From Nitrospirota bacterium (GTDB taxonomy: Bacteria > Nitrospirota > UBA9217), in assembly GCA_027456925.1 (NCBI GenBank), contig DAIDTZ010000244.1:1-6432 (forward strand): a stretch of 6,432 bases of DNA. Direction: 5' to 3'. Positions 1 through 5,682 of the stretch are shown piece after piece. The notes under the pieces were generated by a model. That model was not told where the DNA came from and did no database searches. It was given only the letters and a program-made list of their open reading frames with translations. The translations under genes were made by a program, and so were the position numbers. The stretch's first letter is position 1, and each line of letters begins with the position of its first letter.

Positions 1-159
1 GCTCTTCTGTTGCACGAAGTCCGCCGGGTAGCCGCTCATGAACAGGATTCGTGCGCCGGGTTTATTCTTGCGGACCGCGGCCCCCACCTCGCCGCCGTTC
101 ATGCGCGGCATAATGACGTCAATCACTGTTTTGGTGAAGCCGCTTTCCCAACTGGACAT
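1..159 (-). pseudogene. Receiver (REC) domain fragment, N-terminal half missing, runs off left edge
   Basis: Reading leftward from an ATG at 159, the frame encodes a 53-residue stretch containing DVIMPRMNGGEV, then a segment ending LFMSGYPADFVQQK. This is the phospho-acceptor Asp loop and the following helix and strand (with the conserved Ser) of a response-regulator receiver domain. The style is that of the C-terminal receivers of hybrid histidine kinases. The first half of the fold, including the acidic pair of strand 1, is absent. Residues before the Asp loop (MSSWESGFTKTV) do not resemble a receiver, and TGA and TAA stops lie just upstream in frame. The gene therefore appears 5'-truncated, with the break next to repeat-rich DNA at 160-200. 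It follows cheB on the same strand but is separated by about 230 nt of repeats. The 3' part lies outside the window, so it is unknown whether other domains follow. Identity as a receiver fragment is firm; the pseudogene call is inference. Confidence 0.75.
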
Positions 160-177
160 TTTGTTTTATCAGCGAAT

Positions 178-197
178 ATCTGCGTTCATCTGCGTCC
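178..197. repeat. Short tandem repeat, two 10-nt units
   Basis: Two adjacent copies of ATCTGCGTYC (178-187 and 188-197) lie in a stretch resembling the widespread intergenic 'ATCTGCGT' dispersed repeats of environmental Gram-negative genomes. They sit just upstream of the truncated receiver fragment and may mark the breakpoint. The tandem pattern is visible; membership of a genome-wide family is from memory and untested. Confidence 0.5.
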
Positions 198-263
198 AAC
201 TGCTGTTTTTAGTCAGTTACGAATGAAATTCTGCGCAAAATGGATAGAAAAATCTTAAACCTT

Positions 264-340
264 TGACAGGATAACAGGATTTACAGGAAGTTATTTAAGC
301 AAAATCCGCACTTACCAGATGTTATCCTGTTATCCTGTCA
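264..340. repeat. 17-bp perfect inverted repeat downstream of cheB
   Basis: TGACAGGATAACAGGAT (264-280) is exactly inverted at 324-340, with a 43-nt spacer. Each arm is itself a near-tandem of ACAGGAT, a motif common in dispersed intergenic repeats. It starts about 48 nt past the cheB stop, so it could fold in the 3' end of the operon transcript and protect or end it. There is no T-run after it on the minus strand, so it is not a classical intrinsic terminator. Confidence 0.7.
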
Positions 341-347
341 GAAGCTT

Positions 348-368
348 TTCCGACTTGTCCGGGTTAGG
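348..368 (+). repeat. Dispersed 21-nt repeat, copy 1 (inverted relative to copy at 2453-2473)
   Basis: This 21-nt segment contains TTGTCCGGGTTAGG. Its reverse complement recurs at 2453-2473 with 19 of 21 positions identical (the two differing bases are 353-354). The two copies flank cheR and cheB in opposite orientation. It lies 19 nt past the cheB stop. Confidence 0.65.
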
Positions 369-387
369 ACGATACAGCCGTATCCCG

Positions 388-1464
388 CTACCCGTTTGTC
401 TCGCGTATGACCGCAGCGGGAATGGCGGAAAGCGGCAGTACGCGGTCGACGGCATCAAGCTCGATCGCCTTTTTCGGCATGCCGAAAACCACGCACGATT
501 CCTCGTCCTGGGCGATAGTGAACGCCACCGCGTCTTTCATTTCGAGCATGCCCTTGGCCCCGTCGTCGCCCATGCCGGTCATGATCACGCCCACGGCGTT
601 CTTGCCAGCGTAGCGCGCGGCGGACCGGAACAGAACGTCCACCGAGGGACGGTGGCGGGAGACCAGCGGCCCGTCCTTGATCTCCACGTAGTAGCGCGCG
701 CCGCTCCGCTTCAGGAGCAAGTGATGATTCCCCGGCGCGATCAAAGCCCGCCCCCGGAGCACCGTGTCGTTGTTCTCCGCTTCCTTGACCGATATGCGGC
801 AAATGGTGTTCAGGCGTGTGGAAAAGGCCTTGGTGAAATTTTCCGGCATATGCTTGACAATGACTATGCCCGGCGAGTCGAGCGGCATGGCCTGGAGGAA
901 GGCGCTCAGAGCTTCCGTCCCGCCCGTTGACGCGCCCACGGCGACAACCTTGTCTGTTGTCCGGAGCATGGCTTCCGACCGGTTGTTCGCCTTGGCGAGG
1001 ATGGCGTCTGCCGTGAGTTTCGGCGGGATCACACGCTCGGCAGGGAAAATGCGCGTGAGCTTTGCCTGGGCCGCCGCTTTCACCGCGTCGCAGATCCTGA
1101 CTTTCGACTCTTCCAGGAACTGTTTGGTCCCGACGCGGGGTTTCTGGATGATCTCGATCGCGCCGTATTCGAGCGCCTTGAGCGCCGTCTCCGAACCTGC
1201 GTCGGTCAGGCTCGAACAGATGACCACGGGCATGGGGTGCTGCGACATGACTTTCTGAAGGAACGTAATGCCGTCCATGCGCGGCATCTCGACGTCGAGG
1301 GTGATGACGTCGGGGACCTCACGGCGGATCTTTTCGGCCGCGATGTACGGGTCCGCCGCCGTTGCCATGACCTCGATCTCACGGTCGGAGTTCAGGACTT
1401 CCTCGAGAGTTTGGCGCGCCACTGCGGAATCATCGACGATAAGGACGCGGATTTTTTTCAGCAT
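388..1464 (-). CDS. cheB: CheB: protein-glutamate methylesterase / deamidase response regulator
   Basis: CheB removes methyl groups from receptor glutamates, and deamidates glutamines, when phosphorylated by CheA; this gives adaptation in the cytoplasm. At 358 residues it has the normal two-domain length. The receiver domain (about 4-122) shows acidic pair D11/D12, phospho-acceptor D57 in TLDVEMPRMDG, S84/S85 and K108 in QKP. A linker (about 123-168) leads to the methylesterase domain (about 170-355), with the triad S179 (VGASTGG), H205 (VKHMPENF) and D301 (MTGMGDDGA). The S-H-D spacing matches Salmonella CheB. I chose the ATG at 1464 because the receiver begins there (MLKKIRVLIVDDS) and GGAGA lies 8 nt upstream; a longer frame to 1689 overlaps cheR out of frame and is not receiver-like. 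The stop is TAG, with an in-frame TAA 7 codons later. All key residues are intact, so the product should be active. It is the last complete gene of the cluster. Confidence 0.96.
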   Translation of the reverse strand: MLKKIRVLIVDDSAVARQTLEEVLNSDREIEVMATAADPYIAAEKIRREVPDVITLDVEMPRMDGITFLQKVMSQHPMPVVICSSLTDAGSETALKALEYGAIEIIQKPRVGTKQFLEESKVRICDAVKAAAQAKLTRIFPAERVIPPKLTADAILAKANNRSEAMLRTTDKVVAVGASTGGTEALSAFLQAMPLDSPGIVIVKHMPENFTKAFSTRLNTICRISVKEAENNDTVLRGRALIAPGNHHLLLKRSGARYYVEIKDGPLVSRHRPSVDVLFRSAARYAGKNAVGVIMTGMGDDGAKGMLEMKDAVAFTIAQDEESCVVFGMPKKAIELDAVDRVLPLSAIPAAVIRETNG

Positions 1465-1466
1465 AG

Positions 1467-1571
1467 TCACGGTCTCCGTGCAGCCTCTGTTTTTTTCAAC
1501 CGCTTCAGCAGGACCTCGCCGGTATGAGTGTAAAAAAATATCTTGCGCCCCTGCAGGCCGCCGACGTCCCA
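1467..1571 (-). pseudogene. CheD C-terminal remnant between cheR and cheB
   Basis: Directly after the cheR stop and in the same frame, 35 codons read WDVGGLQGRKIFFYTHTG, then EVLLKRLKK and a short tail, ending in TGA at 1467-1469. This aligns without gaps to the end of CheD receptor deamidases, whose C-terminus has the pattern (A)EDxGGN..R.V.....TG.(L/V)L(V)(R/K). CheD is normally about 155-165 residues, so roughly the first four fifths, including the catalytic Cys and His, are gone. The slot between cheR and cheB is a usual place for cheD, which supports the call. The TGA lies 2 nt before the cheB ATG, and the cheB ribosome-binding site is inside this remnant, a likely reason this end was kept. 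There is no evident start of its own. Alignment is from memory of the family, not a search. Confidence 0.72.
1473..1477 (-). promoter_or_regulatory. Ribosome-binding site of cheB
   Basis: GGAGA on the minus strand, 8 nt before the ATG at 1464. It decides the cheB start against the longer open frame and lies within the cheD remnant, consistent with former cheD-cheB translational coupling. Confidence 0.7.
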
Positions 1572-1574
1572 GGC

Positions 1575-2444
1575 TCACGGCGCCTTCCGGTAAATAGTCG
1601 ACGACGTTCGAACGAGGGGAAGGTCGAACCCGTGCACGGTCTCGGAATGTCCCAGAAAGAGGTATCCGTTCGGTTTGATGTGCCTGCACAGCCGTTCCAG
1701 CAGGGCATATTGCGTCTGGCGGTCGAAGTAGATGATGACGTTCCGGCAGAAAATCGCATCGAGGGAAGCCGGCCGCACGGGATACCGTTCATCCATCAGG
1801 TTGAGCCGCTGGAATGCCACGAGCGACCGCAGCCCCGGCGTCACGCGCACCTGTTCCTTGGCCCGGTCCTTGCTCCGCAGAAAGTATTTCTGCTTCAGAG
1901 ACAGGGGGATCATGGAAATCTGTTTTTCGTCGTAAATGCCGGCCTTGGCCTTGTCGAGCACTTTTGTCGAAATGTCCGTAGCCATGATCGTGAACTTGAA
2001 ACCGGGGTTCAGGCGCTCGAACTCGCTCATGACCACGGCGAGCGTGTAGGGCTCTTCGCCCGAAGAACAGGCGGAGCTCCATACGGTGTAGGGCGCCCGC
2101 AGGTGGCTGTCGCCTTCCTGCATGAACTCCGGCAGCACGGTTTCGGTCAGAAAAGAGAAGTGCACGGGCTCGCGAAAAAAATCGGTCTTGTTCGTCGTCA
2201 CGGCATCGATCATGTGCACCAGCTCGCTGCCGCCTTCCGGCGACTTGAACAGGAGGTCGCAATAATCGCGAAAGGACGTCATGCTGAGCATCCGGAGCCG
2301 TTTCTGGAGGCGCGACTCCAGCATGATCTTCTTGGCGGGGGGCATTTTTATGCCGCAGTGGCCATAGATGAACCGGCTCAGGCGCTCGAAGTCATGGCCG
2401 GTCATCTTATGCGTCGTATCCACAGAGGTCCTGCGTTCAGTCAT
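1575..2444 (-). CDS. cheR: CheR: chemotaxis receptor O-methyltransferase
   Basis: CheR transfers a methyl group from S-adenosylmethionine to receptor glutamates, opposing CheB. The 289-residue length is normal. The N-terminal helical domain (about 12-80) carries receptor-contact basic residues (RLQKRLRML). TTNKTDFFRE (83-92) opens the catalytic domain. The SAM site shows WSSACSSGEEPYTLA (122-136) and ATDIS (155-159), followed by FCRNVIIYF (232-240) and the C-terminal GYLFLGHSE (260-268). No key motif is missing. I prefer the ATG at 2444, which has AGGTG 6 nt upstream. An in-frame GTG at 2453 would add three residues but is itself part of that AGGTG. A 21-nt dispersed repeat covers this ribosome-binding site, so the repeat and translation signal overlap. 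Downstream, the frame continues past the stop into the cheD remnant. Confidence 0.96.
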   Translation of the reverse strand: MTERRTSVDTTHKMTGHDFERLSRFIYGHCGIKMPPAKKIMLESRLQKRLRMLSMTSFRDYCDLLFKSPEGGSELVHMIDAVTTNKTDFFREPVHFSFLTETVLPEFMQEGDSHLRAPYTVWSSACSSGEEPYTLAVVMSEFERLNPGFKFTIMATDISTKVLDKAKAGIYDEKQISMIPLSLKQKYFLRSKDRAKEQVRVTPGLRSLVAFQRLNLMDERYPVRPASLDAIFCRNVIIYFDRQTQYALLERLCRHIKPNGYLFLGHSETVHGFDLPLVRTSSTIYRKAP

Positions 2445-2616
2445 GGGATGCACCTAACCCGGACAAACCGGAACAAAACAGAGGCCGTTGCAAGAAAATT
2501 TCTGTCTTTTTGAAATGGATTTGTTTGGCACTGACGGCGTCAAGCCTGGAGCAAAGGTCCCTGGCAAGATGACTCGTACGCCATATCACTTCGGGAACCC
2601 CGGAGACGTCTGCCAT
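2437..2616 (-). CDS. Hypothetical 59-residue ORF overlapping the cheR start
   Basis: An ATG at 2616 opens a 59-codon frame (begins MADVSGVPEVIWRTSHLARD), ending in TGA at 2437-2439, which overlaps the cheR start by 8 nt. AAGAGG, from the end of the neighbouring inverted-repeat element, lies about 6 nt upstream of the ATG. The predicted peptide is soluble-looking, with a basic middle; its last 15 or so residues are encoded by a dispersed repeat. I recognise no family. It could be a small coupled gene, a remnant of a deleted gene, or chance. The frame also runs on upstream through the whole inverted-repeat element to an ATG at 2802. Confidence 0.2.
   Translation of the reverse strand: MADVSGVPEVIWRTSHLARDLCSRLDAVSAKQIHFKKTEIFLQRPLFCSGLSGLGASHD
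2453..2473 (-). repeat. Dispersed 21-nt repeat, copy 2, over the cheR ribosome-binding site
   Basis: CCTAACCCGGACAA plus CGGAA after a 2-nt gap, on the + strand; this is the inverted partner of 348-368. In the minus-strand mRNA it places the AGGTG of cheR at its 3' end. Confidence 0.65.
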
Positions 2617-2621
2617 AGTAA

Positions 2622-2788
2622 GCCTCTTGCAAAAGTATAGCAAGCAGTTCGACAGGCTTACTGCGAACCGGGAAAAATCAATACAGGCAAGTGGAGCCCC
2701 CTCCGGCAGAAGCCCGGGATTGCACGTCGCGGGATTCAACATCCCCGTGCCATGAACTTCCGACGAGTAGATAACTTTTGCAAGAGGC
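2622..2788. mobile_element. 167-bp MITE-like element with 15-bp perfect terminal inverted repeats
   Basis: GCCTCTTGCAAAAGT (2622-2636) is exactly inverted as ACTTTTGCAAGAGGC (2774-2788). The element lies between cheW and cheR. It contains no transposase, so it would be a non-autonomous insertion mobilised in trans. Inside, an imperfect palindrome (GTTCG...CGAAC, around 2648-2669) resembles common REP-like intergenic repeats. I see no convincing target-site duplication: the bases flanking the two ends differ (AGTAA on the left, CCAGC on the right). That could mean an old insertion, a very short duplication, or a fold-back repeat that is not transposon-derived. One minus-strand frame reads through the element without a stop. 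The source transposon family is not assigned. Confidence 0.6.
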
Positions 2789-2836
2789 CCAGCCTGGCTC
2801 ATGGTTGCTGTTTCTCCCCATGGGAGACCGCCGCCT

Positions 2837-3343
2837 TCAGCTCTCGCCGGTCAGCGCTTCCGCCTGTTTTGTCTGCACCAGGGCGAGCTCGTCGGTCGAG
2901 AACACCTTGTCGATGTCCAGGAGAATGACGAAATGCTCGTCCCGCTTGCCCATGCCCTTGATGAAGTCGGTCCGGAGCTTTGTCCCGATCTTCGGCGCCG
3001 GCTCGATGTGGTCCGGCTCCAGGTCCATCACCTCCTGCACCGAATCGGCGAGCGCGCCAAGGATCGTCGTCTCGTTGTCCACGTTCACCTCAACGATGAT
3101 GATGCAGGTGTTTACCGTCTTCTCGGTCTTCGTCATGCCGAACTTGAGTCGCAGATCCACCACCGGCACCACGCTGCCGCGAAGGTTGATCACGCCGCGC
3201 ATGAAGTCCGGCGTCCGCGGGACCTTGGTGACCGTCGTAAAATCCAGGACCTCCCGGACCTTCGTGATATCGAGGGCGAACACTTCATCGTCGAGCTTAA
3301 AGGTCAGATACTGTGTAGTTTCCATGATGCCTGCTGTTGCCAT
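2837..3343 (-). CDS. cheW: CheW: chemotaxis coupling (scaffold) protein
   Basis: CheW links receptors to CheA in the signalling array at the inner face of the membrane. The 168-residue protein is a single CheW domain: the first strand carries QYLTFKLDDEVFALDI (11-26), followed by the hallmark VPRTPDFMRGVINLRG (41-56) and SVVPVVDLRLKFG (57-69). A second subdomain contains GALADSVQEVMDLEPDHIEP (97-116), and the last strand is HFVILLDIDKVF (137-148). The start at 3343 is chosen for its strong AAGGAGG 5 nt upstream. An in-frame ATG at 3445 would add 34 residues, but these are MCP sequence, not CheW (see the remnant at 3359-3460). The N-terminal fusion form is possible but lacks a good ribosome-binding site. 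All core motifs are present and the protein should be functional. Downstream is the MITE-like insertion before cheR. Confidence 0.95.
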   Translation of the reverse strand: MATAGIMETTQYLTFKLDDEVFALDITKVREVLDFTTVTKVPRTPDFMRGVINLRGSVVPVVDLRLKFGMTKTEKTVNTCIIIVEVNVDNETTILGALADSVQEVMDLEPDHIEPAPKIGTKLRTDFIKGMGKRDEHFVILLDIDKVFSTDELALVQTKQAEALTGES

Positions 3344-3348
3344 ACGTT

Positions 3349-3355
3349 CCTCCTT
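3349..3355 (-). promoter_or_regulatory. Strong ribosome-binding site of cheW
   Basis: AAGGAGG on the minus strand, 5 nt before the ATG at 3343. It fixes the CheW start downstream of the MCP remnant and argues against the 202-residue reading. Confidence 0.85.
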
Positions 3356-3358
3356 GCC

Positions 3359-3460
3359 GGCGTTCTGCCTGATCGTGGCGTTCATCTCTTCGACCGACGA
3401 CGCCTCTTCCGCCGGGGCAGCCTGCTCCGTCGTGCCATGGGACATCTGTTCCGCTGTGGT
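3359..3460 (-). pseudogene. Methyl-accepting chemotaxis protein (MCP) remnant
   Basis: Thirty-four codons in the cheW frame read TTAEQMSHGTTEQAA, then PAEEASSVEEMNATIRQNA. This matches the N-terminal helix of the MCP cytoplasmic signalling domain, where sequences of the type AEQMSxGxTEQAASAEEASSSxEEMxxxIRQNADNA are typical and include methylation-region residues. A TGA stop (3461-3463 within the same frame) bounds it upstream, and after RQNA the sequence leaves the MCP pattern and enters the cheW ribosome-binding site. The sensor, membrane segments, HAMP and receptor tip are missing; an intact MCP is about 500-700 residues. Its position between cheA and cheW suggests a receptor gene once stood here and was deleted almost entirely. 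The ATG at 3445 leaves open an MCP-helix/CheW fusion, but its translation signal is weak. Confidence 0.8.
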
Positions 3461-3513
3461 TCACATGCTCGTGACTATGCAAAGTCTTTAACAAAAAGGT
3501 GTACTCCCTGATT

Positions 3514-5682
3514 TTAAGATAGCTCACCTCCCCTGGTCAGCTGCGCTTCCTGCTGCTCAACCAACCGGACCAGCCTCGGAATGTCGAGGATCAGCGCCAC
3601 GGTCCCGCTTCCCAGGATCGTTGCGCCCGAGATGCCGTCCACCTGGCGGTAAAACCGGCCGAGGGACTTGATGACCGTCTGGTGCTCTCCGACCACCGTG
3701 TCCACAACCATGCCGACCCGCCTGTTGTCCACGTTCGTGATGACGATCTGTTCGAAGCCGGGCGGCGTGCCGCTCACCATGAAATGTTCCCGAAGACGGA
3801 TATAGGGCACAAGCTGCCCGCGCACGTGCGCCAGGTGCCGTCCATGCGTTGCCTTCGACGCCTCCCGCGAGAGCTCCACGCACTCTTCAACAAGCGACAA
3901 CGGGAAAATAAAGTATTCCATCCCGATCCTGGTCAGGAAGCCGTCGATAATGGCGAGCGTGAGCGGCAGCTTGAGCGTGATTGCCGTGCCTTTGCCCCTG
4001 GCGCTCGTAATCGACAGGGAGCCGCGGAGCCCGTCGATGGCCCGCTTGACCACGTCCATGCCCACGCCGCGCCCCGATACGCCCGTGTCGGACTTTGCCG
4101 TGGAGAACCCGGGCGCGAGAATAAGCTCCCACAGTTCCTCCTAAGGCAGGTCCGCGTCTTTTTGGATCAAGCCCTTCGTAACGGCTTTCGCGCGAATGGC
4201 TTCGGTATCCAGCCCCGCCCCGTCGTCCTCCACCCGGATCAGCACATGAGCGCCGGAATGCAATGCCGAAATGCGGATCGTCCCTCTTTTCGGCTTGCCG
4301 GCAAGAGCGCGCGCTTCCGGAAGTTCGATGCCGTGGCCGATGCTGTTCCTGATGATGTGGACCAGCGGATCGCTCAGGCGCTCGATGACGGTCTTGTCCA
4401 GTTCCGTTTCCCCGCCGTCGGTCGTGAGCGCGATCTCCTTGCCCAGCTCCGCGGACAGGTCGCGAACGATTCGTTTGAACTTGCTGAACGTCGTGCCGAT
4501 GGGCAGCATGCGGATGTTCATTGCATTGTCGCGGAGCGAGGCCGTGAGCCGCTCCACTTCCTCGGCGATCGACGACAGCTCCGCATTTCCCTGCGAAAGC
4601 ACCGTCTGGCTCAGGCGGGCCTGGACCGTGACCAGTTCGCCCACCAGGTTGACCAGGCTGTCCAGCTTGTCCGTCGCCACGCGGATGCTCGACATTGCAT
4701 CGATGCTGTGCCGCTGCTCGCGCATCTCCCGCACATGTTGCTGTTCCAACAAGGCCGATTCCACCTTGGCCGGGGAAACAACGCCGGTTTCGACGAGCGT
4801 TTCGCCGACTTTCCTTTGCGACTGGAGCGCTTTCCGGAGGTTTTCCGTCGTCAGATCGCCCCGCTCCAGCAGGATCTCGCCGAGCTTCTTATACGCTGTT
4901 GCGTCTTCCAGCAGCCCTTCCTCGTCAATGACGCTGACGGTCAGTTCGCTGCTGTCTTTGACGAAGATAAAAACATCCTGAATGGCGTCCAGGCCCCGGT
5001 CGGTCGTCAGGATCACATCCCAGAACGTGTAGCAGGCCTGGGGATCGACGTCCTCAAGATAGGGCACGGCCTCGGTCTGGGCCACGACTTTGTAGGGACC
5101 GAGCTGACGCAGTTCGTTCAGCAGTTGGACGGGATTCGTGCCCTGGCTGAAGATCCCGGGATTCGGCCGGAACCGGATCCGATAGGTCACGGCGCTCGCT
5201 TCCCGGCTTTTCCGCGCGTTGTTCGTCGCGGGCACGTCTGTTTTTTCACGGCCGCCGCTCTCAGGCGCCAGTTTCTGCAACACAGCGAGAATTTCGCGGG
5301 TCTTCGCCTCATCGACGGACCCGCCCTTGTAATAGCTGTCGAACATGGCCTTGATCTGGTCGCGCGCGGCCAAGGTCAGGTTGATGATCTCCGGCGTGGC
5401 AGTCATTTTGCTGTTCCGGATCTTGTCGAAAACCGTTTCCAGCTCGTGCGTAAAGAGCACGACATCATGGAATTCGCAGGCTCCTCCGGAGCCCTTGATG
5501 GTGTGCATGGCGCGGAAGACCCGGCCGATCTGTTCTTTATCGCCGGGGTCCTTCTCCAGCTCCAGCAGCGCGCTTTCCAGCTCGGCAAGGAGCTCATCGG
5601 CCTCCTCTTGAAAGGTCTCCCGGAGTTCCTTGATGATCTGGTCGGGGGAATACTCTTCCGGCGGGTTTGGATGGTTATCCAT
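3514..5682 (-). pseudogene. cheA: CheA chemotaxis histidine kinase, interrupted by one in-frame TAG
   Basis: CheA autophosphorylates on its Hpt domain and passes phosphate to CheY/CheB in receptor arrays. The frame spans 722 codons plus TAA, broken only by TAG at codon 514; a gene caller would see two pieces (5682-4141 and below 4140). P1: phospho-acceptor H60 in RAMHTIKGSGG. Residues 166-253 form an unassigned alpha/beta segment where P2 normally lies. Residues 266-314 hold two tandem 24-residue MshEN/GspE-N-like repeats. P3 dimerisation: about 331-390. P4 kinase: N-box HIIRNSIGHG (442-451), G1 VEDDGAGLD (484-492), then after the TAG the F-box PGFST (524-528), G2 GRGVGMD (537-543) and LPLTLAI (572-578). 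P5 CheW-like: about 579-718. G449 replaces the usual N-box Asp. Start: ATG at 5682 with AGGAG 6 nt upstream; it overlaps the STAS gene by 8 nt. Without read-through, the product lacks the end of P4 and all of P5 and should not be an active, array-bound kinase. Confidence 0.92.
4141..4143 (-). other. In-frame amber (TAG) codon 514 of cheA
   Basis: Reads ...GAC CTG CCT TAG GAG GAA CTG TGG..., inside the ATP-lid between the G1 and F/G2 boxes. E. coli CheA has an acidic residue at the aligned position (SDDEV), so GAG to TAG is one simple origin; CAG or AAG are others. The downstream 208 codons remain open and family-like. Confidence 0.95.

Noticed and set aside
388..1689. CheB read as 433 residues from an upstream start
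   Set aside because: The extra 75 residues overlap the end of cheR and the cheD remnant out of frame and are unlike a receiver. The ATG at 1464 has a ribosome-binding site and begins the receiver domain.
1467..2444. CheR-CheD fusion by read-through of the cheR TGA
   Set aside because: Only about 35 CheD residues follow, without the catalytic part, so read-through would give no functional domain.
1524..2513. 329-codon + strand open frame antisense to cheR
   Set aside because: Same reason: shadow of cheR, with no domain or ribosome-binding site of note.
2515..2640. 41-codon + strand frame starting MDLFGTDGVK, recalling the FGTDG start of phosphoglucosamine mutase
   Set aside because: Similarity stops after six residues, the frame ends inside the MITE-like element, and it is on the strand opposite to the operon; chance resemblance.
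3297..3527. GTG-started minus frame (VSYLKIREYTF...) overlapping the cheA stop, considered as the start of the lost MCP
   Set aside because: Its first residues vaguely resemble an MCP N-terminus, but there is no membrane segment, and the clear MCP sequence lies in a different frame behind a stop.
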